A stretch of 64,000 bases of DNA from Humibacillus sp. DSM 29435 (GTDB lineage Bacteria > Actinomycetota > Actinomycetes > Actinomycetales > Dermatophilaceae): positions 124,001 to 188,000 of the forward strand of contig NZ_MAST01000009.1 in the NCBI RefSeq assembly GCF_001758225.1, given 5' to 3'. The position numbers were made by a program, and so were the translations under genes. Each line of letters starts with the position of its first letter. Position 1 is the stretch's first letter. Below are positions 51,307 to 60,120 of the stretch, piece after piece. Below the pieces are notes generated by a model. That model had not been told where the DNA came from. It saw nothing but the letters and a program-made list of their open reading frames with translations, and did no database searches.

Positions 51307-52325
51307 GCACCAACCGTCGTGTCGTCGTCACTGCCGTCGAAGCCATGGAGCTGCGGGAGGAACCCACGCCAGAGCCTGCGCCGGGTGAGGTCCGGGTCCG
51401 CACCACCTACATCGGGGTGTGTGGCTCCGACACCCACGCGTACCACGGTCGTCACCCGTTCATCCCGATCCCCTACCTACCCGGGCACGAGGCCACCGGG
51501 GTCGTCGAGGCGCTCGGCGACGGCGTCCACGGGGTCGAGATCGGTGCGCGGGTCGTCGTCGAACCCACCCTGCCCTGCTGGGAGTGCAAGCCCTGCCGCA
51601 ACGGCCACGAGAACCTGTGCGAGAACCTGCAGTTCTTCGGATGCGGCTACCCGCAGGGCGGGATGGCCGACGCGTTCGTCATCCGCGCCGACCGGCTGCA
51701 CGGCATCCCCGACAACCTCAGCGACCTCGACGCGGCACTCATCGAGCCCCTCTCGACCCCCGTGCACGCCGCACGCCTCAGCGGACCCCTGAACGGGCGA
51801 ACCGTCGCGATCCTCGGGGCCGGCACCATCGGGCTGCTCATGCTCGCGGTCGCCCGCTGGTCGGGGGCAGCCAGGGTCGTCGTCACCGACCGCCTCCCGG
51901 CCAAGCGCGAGGCGGCGCTGCGACTCGGCGCCGACGCCGTGGTCGACGCGGCCGCGCCAGAGGTGGCCGCCCGGGTTCGGGCCGCCCTGGGTGAAAGCGC
52001 CGACGTGGTGTTCGACTGCGTTGCCGTCAAGGCCACCACGTTGGCCGCCATCGAGATGGCCCTGAAGGGCGGCACCGTCGTCATCGTCGGCGTACCGGCC
52101 ACCGACTTCGAGCTGCCGGTGCGCATCATCCAAGACCAGCAGATCCGCATCCAGGGCAGCGCGACCTACGTGCCGCAGGACTACGCCACCGCGATCGAGA
52201 TGATCCAGGCCGGAGCCGTGTGCTCTGACGACTACATCACCGGTGAGTACCCCCTCGAGCAGGCAGCGCAGGCGTTCGACGCCTCGACGAGCGGCGAGCA
52301 CATCAAGGTGCTGATCCGCCCGTGA
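51303..52325 (+). CDS. Zinc-dependent medium-chain alcohol/polyol dehydrogenase
   Basis: 340 residues. The catalytic zinc ligands are C in GVCGSDTHAYHG and the GHEATGVVEALG His-Glu. The structural zinc cysteines are in CWECKPCRNGHENLC, and the NAD(P) motif is VAILGAGTIGLLML. It belongs with sorbitol, threonine and galactitol dehydrogenases. Placed between two sugar kinases and a DeoR regulator, it probably oxidises a sugar alcohol to a ketose (inferred). ATG at 51303 overlaps the kinase stop; a chance frame extends upstream to 51102. Confidence 0.9.
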   Translation: MSTNRRVVVTAVEAMELREEPTPEPAPGEVRVRTTYIGVCGSDTHAYHGRHPFIPIPYLPGHEATGVVEALGDGVHGVEIGARVVVEPTLPCWECKPCRNGHENLCENLQFFGCGYPQGGMADAFVIRADRLHGIPDNLSDLDAALIEPLSTPVHAARLSGPLNGRTVAILGAGTIGLLMLAVARWSGAARVVVTDRLPAKREAALRLGADAVVDAAAPEVAARVRAALGESADVVFDCVAVKATTLAAIEMALKGGTVVIVGVPATDFELPVRIIQDQQIRIQGSATYVPQDYATAIEMIQAGAVCSDDYITGEYPLEQAAQAFDASTSGEHIKVLIRP

Positions 52326-53122
52326 GTCCCGCCGACCCCGCGTCCGGTGAACGAGAGCGGCGGCCGGTTCCCGGCCGACACGCCGCCATCCTCGCCGCCC
52401 TGCGAACCCGCGGGCAGATCAAGGCCGTCCGCCTGGCCGACGAGCTCGGCGTCACGCACGAGACCATCCGCAAAGATCTGCTCACCCTCGAGTCGCACGG
52501 TCTGTTGCGGCGCGTCCACGGCGGCGCTGTGCCCGTCGAGACCCTCACCTACGAGCCCCGCATCTCGGCGCGGACGTCCATGACCGCAGAGAAGCAGCGG
52601 ATCGCGGCCGCCGCCACCCACCTCCTCCCACCGGCCGGCGCCGTGCTCATCGACTCCGGAACCACAACCGCCGCACTCGTCGCCACCATCCCGGCCGGCT
52701 CGACCCTCGTCGCGGTCACCAACGCCCTCCCCATCGCCCTGGCTCTCCTGGCCCACCCGCAGCTCACGGTCCACCTGCTCGGTGGGCGGGTTCGCCGCAC
52801 GACGATGGCCTCAGTGGATACGTGGGCCTTGCGCGAGCTCAGAGAGATCCGGGCTGACGTCGCCTTCGTCGGCACCAACGCGTTCTCACTCACCCACGGG
52901 CTCAGCACCCCCGACTCGGCCGAAGCCGCCGTGAAGGCCGCGATGATCGAGTCGGCCCGGCTCACCGTGCTGCTCGCCGACCACACGAAGTTCGGGCGCG
53001 AGTCCGTCTTCAGGTACGCCGACCTCGACGCCATCGACGTCCTGGTCACCGACGAGGGCCTGCGCCCCAGCGACGCCGCAGCAATGAGGTCCGAGGCAGG
53101 CATCGAGGTCCTCCGCGTCTAG
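52322..53122 (+). CDS. DeoR-family transcriptional regulator
   Basis: 266 residues, GTG start overlapping the dehydrogenase stop (GTGA). The N-terminal HTH covers about 20-75 (ILAALRTRGQIKAVRLADEL with HETIRKDLLTLESHGLL). DSGTTTAALVATIPAG and ADHTKFGRESVFRYADLDAI are sugar-phosphate sensor motifs. It likely represses its own operon, which carries a tandem direct repeat over its promoter. A small perfect hairpin (GTCTAGC and its complement, 53117-53133) spans the stop codon and may aid termination. Confidence 0.92.
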   Translation: MSPADPASGERERRPVPGRHAAILAALRTRGQIKAVRLADELGVTHETIRKDLLTLESHGLLRRVHGGAVPVETLTYEPRISARTSMTAEKQRIAAAATHLLPPAGAVLIDSGTTTAALVATIPAGSTLVAVTNALPIALALLAHPQLTVHLLGGRVRRTTMASVDTWALRELREIRADVAFVGTNAFSLTHGLSTPDSAEAAVKAAMIESARLTVLLADHTKFGRESVFRYADLDAIDVLVTDEGLRPSDAAAMRSEAGIEVLRV

Positions 53123-53194
53123 CGGAGCTAGACCCACTCAACCTGACCTACCTAGCGTGACCTGCCCGGCGTGGCCCCAGGCTGGCCTGCCCGA

Positions 53195-53224
53195 TTGGAC
53201 CCTACCCTTACGTGAGGGTAGAGT
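53195..53224 (+). promoter_or_regulatory. MerR-type promoter with inverted-repeat operator between -35 and -10
   Basis: TTGGAC at 53195-53200 and TAGAGT at 53219-53224 with an 18-bp spacer. The inverted repeat CTACCCT (53202-53208) and AGGGTAG (53215-53221) around a TACGTG centre fills the spacer, the typical placement of MerR-family operators. The MerR gene starts 32 bp after the -10. Confidence 0.65.
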
Positions 53225-53255
53225 CGCGGCTCGTCCAACCAGCTCGAGGAGTCCT

Positions 53256-53657
53256 GTGACCGAGGCCCGAACTCCCATCGATCTCCTACAGATCGGTGAC
53301 GTCGCCGACCGCACCGGCCTCAGTCTGCGCACGATTCGTCACTACGAGGAGGTCGGGCTGCTGCCGGAGCCGCAGCGCAGCTCTGGAGGCTTCCGCCTCT
53401 ACACGCAGGAAGCCATCGAGCGTCTGCTGCTCATCAAGCGGATGAAGCCGCTCGACTTCACCCTCGATGAGATGCGCGACCTCATCGACGTCCGCGACCA
53501 GCTTGCGAGCCCGCGCCTGTCTCGAGCAGCGCGCGCCGACCTCACCCAGCGGCTGCGCACCTACCACGCGCTCGTCGAGCACAGCCTCGCCGGGCTTCGC
53601 GAGCGCGCCGCCAGCGCCGAGGCCTTCGCCCGCCAGCTCGGCGACGAGATCGACTGA
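53256..53657 (+). CDS. MerR-family transcriptional regulator
   Basis: 133 residues from the GTG at 53256 (GAGGAG ribosome-binding site). The HTH is LLQIGDVADRTGLSLRTIRH followed by YEEVGLLPEPQRSSGGFRLY and LLLIKRMKPLDFTLDEMRDL. A helical dimer region follows, and there is no large effector domain or metal-binding Cys pair, so the signal is unknown. An ideal MerR operator sits in its own promoter. The SulP transporter gene follows in the same direction and is its likely target by read-through. Confidence 0.9.
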   Translation: MTEARTPIDLLQIGDVADRTGLSLRTIRHYEEVGLLPEPQRSSGGFRLYTQEAIERLLLIKRMKPLDFTLDEMRDLIDVRDQLASPRLSRAARADLTQRLRTYHALVEHSLAGLRERAASAEAFARQLGDEID

Positions 53658-53789
53658 CCACCGCCTGGTCACCGCACTGCCGACAGCGCAGTCCCGAACC
53701 CGTCCCGCGCTCCTTCCCGGATGCCGTGTCGCCACGTCCAGCTCCGCCGCGCCAGCGCGGCGCCTCCCCCCACCAGCAGGAGATCACCC

Positions 53790-55379
53790 ATGACCCACGT
53801 ACGGCCCACGCCCGGCGCCGAACCGCCCACCGACGGCGCCCGCCGCTCGGGTCGTCGCGCTGGTCGTCGCGAGGCCGGGTCTGACCTACCGTTCCCGCAC
53901 GAGGCCGATGTGACGTCGGTGCGAGCCACGCTGCGCTCACCCCGTCGGCTGCGCATCGAGGTACTGGCCGGCCTCGTCGTCGCGTTGGCCTTGATTCCCG
54001 AGGCCATCTCGTTCTCGATCATCGCCGGCGTCGACCCCCGTGTGGGGCTCTTCGCCTCGTTCACGATGGCGGTCTCGATCGCCTTCCTGGGCGGGCGCCC
54101 CGCCATGATCTCCGCCGCGACCGGAGCGGTCGCCCTCGTCATCGCACCGGTGGTGCGCGAGCACGGGATGGACTACTTCATCGCCACCGTCATCCTGGCC
54201 GGGGTGATCCAGATCGTCCTCGGACTGCTCGGGGTGGCCCGGCTGATGCGCTTCATCCCGCGCTCGGTCATGGTCGGGTTCGTCAACGCCCTCGCCATTC
54301 TCATCTTCCTGGCGCAGGTACCGCACCTGGTCGGCGTTCCGTGGGTGGTCTACCCGCTGGTCGCGGTCGGGATCGCGGTCATGGTGTTCCTGCCGCGGGT
54401 CACCACGGCAGTGCCGGCTCCGCTCGTCGCCATTCTCGCCCTGACGCTGTTCACCGTTCTCGCCGCGGTGGCGGTGCCGACCGTGGGCGACGAGGGACAG
54501 CTCCCCGAGAGCCTCCCCAGCCTCCTGCTCCCCCACGTGCCGCTCACTCTCGAGACCCTCTCGATCATCGCGCCGTACGCGCTGGCCATGGCGCTCGTCG
54601 GGTTGATGGAGTCGCTGATGACCGCCAAGCTCGTCGACGACATCACCGACACCCACTCCAACAAGACCCGTGAGGCCTGGGGCCAGGGCGCCGCAAACAT
54701 CATCACGGGCTTCTTCGGTGGCATGGGCGGCTGCGCCATGATCGGCCAGACGATGATCAACGTGAAGGCCTCCCGGGCCCGCACCCGCATCTCGACCTTC
54801 CTCGCCGGAATGTTCCTGCTCATCCTCGTCGTCGGTCTCGGTGATGTCGTCGCCGTCATCCCCATGGCCGCCCTCGTGGCGGTCATGGTCATGGTCTCGG
54901 TCGGCACCTTCGACTGGCACAGCATCACTCCCTCCACCCTGCGCCGGATGCCGCGCAGCGAGACCCTGGTCATGCTCGCCACCGTCGCGGTCGTGGTGGT
55001 CACCCACAACCTCGCCATCGGTGTCATCGTCGGCGTGATCGTGGCGATGGTGCTGTTCGCCCGGCGCGTGGCCCACTTCACCAGCGTCGTCGACCTCGCC
55101 CACCCCGACCCCGACACCCGGGTCTACGCGGTGGTGGGCGAGCTGTTCTTCGCCTCCAGCAACGACCTCGTCACACAGTTCGACTACGTCGGTGACCCCG
55201 TCAACGTCATCATCGACCTGTCCCAGTCACACGTCTGGGACGCCTCGACCGTCGCGGCGCTCGACGCGATCACGACCAAGTACGCGGCCAAGGGAAAGAC
55301 GGTGACGATCACCGGTCTCAACGACTCCAGCCAACAGCGTCACGACCGGCTGGCCGGGCACCTCTCGGGCGAGCACTGA
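53790..55379 (+). CDS. SulP-family anion transporter with STAS domain
   Basis: 529 residues from the ATG at 53790 (AGGAG ribosome-binding site). After a basic, Pro/Arg-rich 50-residue tail come about 12 membrane segments. LVVALALIPEAISFSIIAGV is the SulP signature start, and NIITGFFGGMGGCAMIGQTM is conserved. A C-terminal STAS domain (about 450-529, VVGELFFASSNDLVTQFD) completes the protein. Members carry sulfate, bicarbonate or dicarboxylates. The MerR gene precedes it by 132 bp. The substrate is unassigned; sulfate is one option. Confidence 0.92.
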   Translation: MTHVRPTPGAEPPTDGARRSGRRAGRREAGSDLPFPHEADVTSVRATLRSPRRLRIEVLAGLVVALALIPEAISFSIIAGVDPRVGLFASFTMAVSIAFLGGRPAMISAATGAVALVIAPVVREHGMDYFIATVILAGVIQIVLGLLGVARLMRFIPRSVMVGFVNALAILIFLAQVPHLVGVPWVVYPLVAVGIAVMVFLPRVTTAVPAPLVAILALTLFTVLAAVAVPTVGDEGQLPESLPSLLLPHVPLTLETLSIIAPYALAMALVGLMESLMTAKLVDDITDTHSNKTREAWGQGAANIITGFFGGMGGCAMIGQTMINVKASRARTRISTFLAGMFLLILVVGLGDVVAVIPMAALVAVMVMVSVGTFDWHSITPSTLRRMPRSETLVMLATVAVVVVTHNLAIGVIVGVIVAMVLFARRVAHFTSVVDLAHPDPDTRVYAVVGELFFASSNDLVTQFDYVGDPVNVIIDLSQSHVWDASTVAALDAITTKYAAKGKTVTITGLNDSSQQRHDRLAGHLSGEH

Positions 55380-55444
55380 CGGCCGGTCATCCCTGGTGGG
55401 CCCTGCCCGGGTCTGACGGACGCGTGCATTAGGTTCTGCTGTCT

Positions 55445-56152
55445 GTGAGCTGGTGGGAGGAGATCGCGACACGATCGACTCCTGCCGTGGGCGTCGAGGC
55501 CGTCAGCCCGGCCCAGCTGACGGTCGTGCTCCTCGTGGCCCTCGTCGCGGTCGGACTGCCCCCGCTCTGGCGGGTCGTGAGACTCGCCGTGACACTCGCG
55601 CACGAGCTGGGCCACGCGGCCGTCGGCATCGCGGTAGGCCGCACCTTCACCGGCTTCGTGCTGCGCGGCGACATGTCGGGCCATGCGGTGACCCGCGGCC
55701 CGGTGCGCGGCCCGGGTCGGGTGGCCACGACGTGGGCCGGCTACCCCATGCCCGCCCTCGTCGGTGCGAGCGTCATCTGGCTCGCCGGACGCGGGTGGTC
55801 GGCGCCGGTCGTCACGGCTGCCCTTGTCGTGCTGGCGCTGGCCCTGATCCGGGTGCGGTCGTTCTTGACCGCGTTGGTCATGGTGGTCTCGATCGGGGCC
55901 ACGGTCGCCCTCTGGTGGTGGCGCAACGACGCGCTGCAGCCTCAGGCGCTCTTCGGCGTCGGCGTCGTGTTGCTGGTCGGTGGGGGGCGCCACCTGCTCG
56001 CTGTCGTGCGAGACCGCGGGCGTGACAGCGACCCGGCGGTGCTCGCCTGGCTCACCCGAGTGCCACGGACGATGTGGAACGCCTCGTTCATCATCGTCTT
56101 CGCCCTGGCCACCTGGCTGGTCGCCGCCGAGGTCGTCACCATCGTGCGCTGA
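55445..56152 (+). CDS. M50B-like membrane metallopeptidase
   Basis: 235 residues, GTG start, about six membrane helices. LAVTLAHELGHAAVGIAVGR carries the HExxH zinc motif, as in the actinobacterial M50B-like group. A clear third-ligand Asp motif (NxxPxxxxDG) is not found, so activity is less certain than for the protease at 2863. No Shine-Dalgarno precedes the start. CATTAGGTT about 15 bp upstream could be a -10, which would make a nearly leaderless mRNA. Confidence 0.77.
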   Translation: MSWWEEIATRSTPAVGVEAVSPAQLTVVLLVALVAVGLPPLWRVVRLAVTLAHELGHAAVGIAVGRTFTGFVLRGDMSGHAVTRGPVRGPGRVATTWAGYPMPALVGASVIWLAGRGWSAPVVTAALVVLALALIRVRSFLTALVMVVSIGATVALWWWRNDALQPQALFGVGVVLLVGGGRHLLAVVRDRGRDSDPAVLAWLTRVPRTMWNASFIIVFALATWLVAAEVVTIVR

Positions 56153-56491
56153 CGGGGCCACGCGCCTCCCGACGGCTCAGCGGCATCCCCCAACCCCACC
56201 GCACCCACTTCCTGAGCGGCACGCGGCCGGTGTCGAGAATCGTCTGAGACTCAGCTGGCAGAGTCCGCTGAGGGCTCGTGCTCACCTCCTGAAAGCGCGC
56301 ATAGGGTCTCAGCCTGGAGCGCCCACGCGATTCCGTGACAGCGCGAAACTACGGCCAGGGGCCCGCCTGCACACCCGAATCTCTGGACCTGCTGGCACCG
56401 ATCGCTACGATAGGTCGCTGTCGCGACCTCGGCGGGGCTTGATGACCGTGCGGGCTGAAACGTCGACTTTCTCTCAAGAAAGGACGGCGTC
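56153..56491. promoter_or_regulatory. Leader/promoter region of the GH13 gene
   Basis: 339 bp without a gene. A weak promoter is possible (TGGACC at 56384, TACGAT at 56406). Directly after it a perfect inverted repeat, GGTCGC-TGTC-GCGACC at 56413-56428, could be an operator. GAAAGGA ahead of the ATG at 56492 is the ribosome-binding site. Confidence 0.4.
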
Positions 56492-58327
56492 ATGCCGCGT
56501 ACCTCAATGTCGACTCCTCAGCCTCGCTCCTTCCCGCTCGTCACCGCGCACCATGACGGCTCGCGCCGCTACGTCTCGGACCCCTACCCGCGCGTGGGGG
56601 ATGCGATCACCTTGCGGGTTCACGTCGCCGCCGAACTCGGAGCGACGCGCGTAGCGCTGCGCAGCACCCCCGACGGGGACCAGCACTTCGAGGCCTGCGC
56701 GCAGGAACCAGGCAGTCACTGGTGGTCGGTAGCCGTTCCCATGGTCAATACCCAGCTGGGGTATCGCTTCCTGATCGACACCTCCACCGGCGCCCTGACG
56801 CTCAACGCGACGGGCCTGCACGCTCGCGAGGTCACCGACGCGCACGACTTCCGGGTCAGCACCGACCCCGCCCCACCGGAATGGACCCGCCGGGCCGTCT
56901 TCTACGAGATCTTCCTGGACCGGTTCGCGAAAGGAGAGGCAGCCACCCCAGCGGGCGAGCCACTGCCCGGCTGGGCCATCCTCACCGAGTGGGACGAACC
57001 GGTCGCACACGGCACCCCGAACGGGGTGCGCCAGCTCTACGGCGGTGACCTGCCCGGAGTCGAGCAGCACCTTGGCTACCTTCACGACCTTGGCGTCACC
57101 ACGATCTACCTCACCCCGTTCTTCCCGGCCGGCAGCAACCACCGCTACGACGCCTCGAGCTTCGACGTCGTCGACCCCCTCTTGGGCGGTGATGAGGCAC
57201 TCAAGCGTCTGACCAACGCCGCGCACGCCAAGCACATGATGGTCATCGGGGACCTGACACTGAACCACACCGGTGAGAACCACGCCTGGTTTCGCAACGC
57301 CACCGCGGATGCCACCTCGCCGGAGGCCGGCTTCTACCTGTTCTCCCACCACCCCGTCCGGTACGAGTGCTTCGGTGGGGTCCGCTCCATGCCCAAGCTC
57401 GACCATCGCAGCGACATTCTGCGCCGCAGGCTCTTCGAGGGCGCAGGTTCGGTCGTGGACCGCTACCTGACCTCGTTCGGCCTCGACGGGTGGCGCATCG
57501 ACGTCGCCCAGTCTGCTGGCTACTCCGGCCCCTCCAACCGCACCCTGACAACGGCGGCCCAAACCGTCGCCACAGCTCAAGCCGCCCGGCCCGAGGCCTA
57601 CGTGGTGGCCGAGCACCAGTTCGACGCCAGCTCCGCCCTGGCCGGCAACGCCTGGCACGGCACCATGGCCTACGCCGCGTTCACCCGCCCCCTCTGGTCC
57701 TGGCTCGCGGAAACAGACATCGACCGCCACTGGGGAGCCCCCGGTGGCCACCGCCCTTACACCGGCTCGGAGATGGCTCACGTGATCGATGACTTCAACG
57801 GTCTGATTCCCTGGCGATCGCGCATCCACAGCCTGCTGCTGCTCGACTCGCACGACACCCCACGACTACTGAGCATCATCGGCCGCGACCGCTACCTGGT
57901 TGCCCTCGGGCTACTCATGACCATGCCCGGCATCCCCATGATCTTCGCCGGTGACGAGATCGGCACCACGGGAGCCAATCTCGAAGAGGGCCGCCAACCC
58001 TTCCGCTGGGACCCGGTCACGTGGGACCACGACCTGCGGCGCCGTCACCAAGAGCTCATCCACCTTCGCAGGACCCTTCCCGCGCTGTACGAGGGCGGGT
58101 TCCGGTGGCTGCACACCAGCGACGACGTCGTCATCTTCGAACGAGCCACCGCCGAGCAGGTCGTCATCGTCCAAGCGGCCCGACGCTCGCACGCGCCCAT
58201 CCCCTGCCCGATCGCGGCTATCGGGCTGCTCGGATCCGACGACCTCACCGCCGGTGCGAACTTTCCCGCCACCGGCCCGGCCCTGCAGCTGTGGTCCACT
58301 ACCCGAGCCATCAGCGGGCAGGACTGA
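56492..58327 (+). CDS. GH13 alpha-amylase-family enzyme (cyclomaltodextrinase/neopullulanase-like)
   Basis: 611 residues. An N-terminal beta-sandwich-like domain (about 15-120) precedes the barrel. The GH13 residues are intact: nucleophile D337 in GWRIDVA, acid/base E374 in VVAEHQF, and stabiliser D455 in LLDSHDTPR. IPMIFAGDEIG is the usual last conserved region. No signal peptide is seen, so it acts in the cytoplasm on maltodextrins or related glucans. A nucleotidyltransferase-like gene begins one base after its stop, an unusual partner. Neither maltose transporter nor glycogen gene is adjacent. Confidence 0.9.
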   Translation: MPRTSMSTPQPRSFPLVTAHHDGSRRYVSDPYPRVGDAITLRVHVAAELGATRVALRSTPDGDQHFEACAQEPGSHWWSVAVPMVNTQLGYRFLIDTSTGALTLNATGLHAREVTDAHDFRVSTDPAPPEWTRRAVFYEIFLDRFAKGEAATPAGEPLPGWAILTEWDEPVAHGTPNGVRQLYGGDLPGVEQHLGYLHDLGVTTIYLTPFFPAGSNHRYDASSFDVVDPLLGGDEALKRLTNAAHAKHMMVIGDLTLNHTGENHAWFRNATADATSPEAGFYLFSHHPVRYECFGGVRSMPKLDHRSDILRRRLFEGAGSVVDRYLTSFGLDGWRIDVAQSAGYSGPSNRTLTTAAQTVATAQAARPEAYVVAEHQFDASSALAGNAWHGTMAYAAFTRPLWSWLAETDIDRHWGAPGGHRPYTGSEMAHVIDDFNGLIPWRSRIHSLLLLDSHDTPRLLSIIGRDRYLVALGLLMTMPGIPMIFAGDEIGTTGANLEEGRQPFRWDPVTWDHDLRRRHQELIHLRRTLPALYEGGFRWLHTSDDVVIFERATAEQVVIVQAARRSHAPIPCPIAAIGLLGSDDLTAGANFPATGPALQLWSTTRAISGQD

Positions 58328-58328
58328 C

Positions 58329-59120
58329 ATGCACCACACCCTCAAGCGACTCGACGACCTGGCGGCCTACCTTCGTGCCGACCCGGCGGTGCTCGCCGTC
58401 CTGGGACTGGGGTCGGCCGGGGAACAGACCGAGCGTTTCGATGACCACTCAGACATCGACTTCTTCGTCATCGTCGCCGACCAGGCCACCAAGCAGCGCT
58501 ACCTCGCCTCCATCCACTGGCTCAGCGGCTTCGGTGGGCGTGTCAGCTACGACTTCGTCAATGATCCCAACGGTCGCAAGGCGCTCTTTCAGGACGGGCT
58601 CTTCCTCGAGTACGCGATCTTCACTACCCCGGAGCTGAAGAGCATCCCGTTGCACGGCGCCCGGGTCGTGTGGAGCCGGCCCCTCTTCGCGCAGCACGAG
58701 ACCACAGCCCCACCGGTACCAGTTTTGAAGACCATGGACATCCACCTCAACGAGGCCATGACCAACCTCTTCGTCGGTCTCCACCGCGAGCTGCGAGGGG
58801 AGCGGCTGACCGCGATGAGGTTCATCCAGGTCTACGCCGTTGACCAGATAATCGCCCTCGAGCGCCTCAACCCCACCACGGTCTCATTTCAACCAGACCC
58901 CTTCGAAGCCACTCGGCGCGTGGAACGCGCATCCCGCGACAGGCAGCTGCCTCTGCACGACATGGCCCCCGGATACAGCCACAACGCCCGTGCCGCCCAG
59001 GCGAGTCTGAACTGGCTTCAGCAGTTTTACGAACCTGATCCCGCGATCACCACCGCGACCCAGGAACTGATCGACCGAAGTCGCCGGGTCGATCCGACGG
59101 GAGATGTTTCTGGCACATGA
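58329..59120 (+). CDS. Nucleotidyltransferase-fold protein (aminoglycoside adenylyltransferase-like)
   Basis: 263 residues from the ATG at 58329, one base after the GH13 stop. LGLGSAGEQTERFDDHSDID followed by FFVIV gives the GS-x(n)-DxD nucleotidyltransferase motif, with a later acidic residue in RVSYDFVND. The C-terminal half is helical, as in lincosamide/aminoglycoside nucleotidyltransferases. Whether the partner is a drug, a sugar or the GH13 enzyme itself is unknown; the tight coupling suggests a joint function. Confidence 0.75.
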   Translation: MHHTLKRLDDLAAYLRADPAVLAVLGLGSAGEQTERFDDHSDIDFFVIVADQATKQRYLASIHWLSGFGGRVSYDFVNDPNGRKALFQDGLFLEYAIFTTPELKSIPLHGARVVWSRPLFAQHETTAPPVPVLKTMDIHLNEAMTNLFVGLHRELRGERLTAMRFIQVYAVDQIIALERLNPTTVSFQPDPFEATRRVERASRDRQLPLHDMAPGYSHNARAAQASLNWLQQFYEPDPAITTATQELIDRSRRVDPTGDVSGT

Positions 59121-59133
59121 CTCTCAGAGGTTG

Positions 59134-59161
59134 CCGGCGGACGGCCTACGGCCAGCGCCGG
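59134..59161. terminator. Hairpin between convergent nucleotidyltransferase and cold-shock genes
   Basis: CCGGCG pairs with CGCCGG, with an inner GGCC-TAC-GGCC stem, in the 55-bp gap between convergent stops. Confidence 0.4.
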
Positions 59162-59175
59162 TGACCGCAGGACGC

Positions 59176-60120
59176 TCACACCCGTTCGACGCGGTCGGCC
59201 TGTGGCCCTCGATCGCTCTGTCGCACCTGGTAGCGGACCCGATCGCCCTGGTACAGCGGCTCGGTGCCTCTGATGACCGACACGTGAACGAACAGGTCCG
59301 CGCCTCCCGCGTCCGGGGAGATGAAGCCGAACCCCCGCTCTGCGTCGTAGCGCGCGACCACTCCCTCGCCGCCACGCGCCGGGACCTCGGATGCCTCCTG
59401 GTGTCCTGACCGATCGCGGGTCGTCGACATCGCGGGGGCGCGCCGCGGTGCCGAGCCGCGCGCGAGGCGCACGTCGCGAGCCTGCGGGCCCTTCTCGCTC
59501 ACGACGGTGTCGTACGTCAACCGGTCTCCCTCGCCCAGCTCGGTCAGCCCGTCGGCCAGCGCCCGGAAGTGAACGAAGACGTCGGGGCCGCCCGACTCGG
59601 GGGTGATGAACCCGAAGCCCTTGTCTGCGTCGTACCAGGACACGGTGCCGTCCGCCCCGTCGGATGCCACGCCCTGCTCTACGGCCCGGGCTCCCAAGGG
59701 GAGCAGATGCTCAGCCTGCGGTCCCCTCTCCCCGTCGACGACGAGGAACGCCACCTGCTGCCCCTGCGAGACCACGCCGCCCCCCACGATGGCCGAACTG
59801 TGCACGAAGATCTCGGCCCCACCGCCGTCGGGCGTGATGAAGCCGTACCCCTTGGCCGGCTCGTACCAGGAGACGGTGCCGAGCACGCCCAGCGGGGTAT
59901 CGCCGGCCTGGTCGGCCGTGACCCGGACGCGGCGTGCCTGCGGGCCGCGGTCCCCCTCGCCGATCTCGAACTCGACGACCTGCCCCTCCCGGAGCAGCTT
60001 CATCGCCGCGTCGCTGACGATCTCGGACGCATGAACGTACAGGTCCTCTGCCTCCTGCCCGAGGGCAATGAAGCCGAACCCCCGGTCGGCATCGAACCAG
60101 CGGACGGTTCCCTCGGTCAC
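59176..60120 (-). CDS. Protein with four tandem cold-shock domains
   Basis: 314 residues from the GTG at 60120 (AAGGAG ribosome-binding site). Four cold-shock domains occur at about 2-67, 79-143, 157-220 and 252-314. Each has the RNP1-like core (RGFGFI, KGYGFI, KGFGFI, RGFGFI) and the RNP2-like core (LYVHAS, IFVHSS, VFVHFR, LFVHVS), and each ends in a GPQA motif. Linkers are short except before domain 4. It should bind single-stranded RNA or DNA over a long footprint as a chaperone. Bacterial cold-shock proteins usually have one domain of about 67 residues; four is rare. The frame extending to 60378 is non-coding upstream of the GTG. Confidence 0.9.
   Translation of the reverse strand: MTEGTVRWFDADRGFGFIALGQEAEDLYVHASEIVSDAAMKLLREGQVVEFEIGEGDRGPQARRVRVTADQAGDTPLGVLGTVSWYEPAKGYGFITPDGGGAEIFVHSSAIVGGGVVSQGQQVAFLVVDGERGPQAEHLLPLGARAVEQGVASDGADGTVSWYDADKGFGFITPESGGPDVFVHFRALADGLTELGEGDRLTYDTVVSEKGPQARDVRLARGSAPRRAPAMSTTRDRSGHQEASEVPARGGEGVVARYDAERGFGFISPDAGGADLFVHVSVIRGTEPLYQGDRVRYQVRQSDRGPQADRVERV

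Noticed and set aside
50392-51455. Minus-strand frames with tandem GAPWSPPAP or TGGALVTAG units
   Set aside because: They are the complement of the 27-bp repeats in the PfkB kinase gene; the plus strand carries the conserved enzyme.
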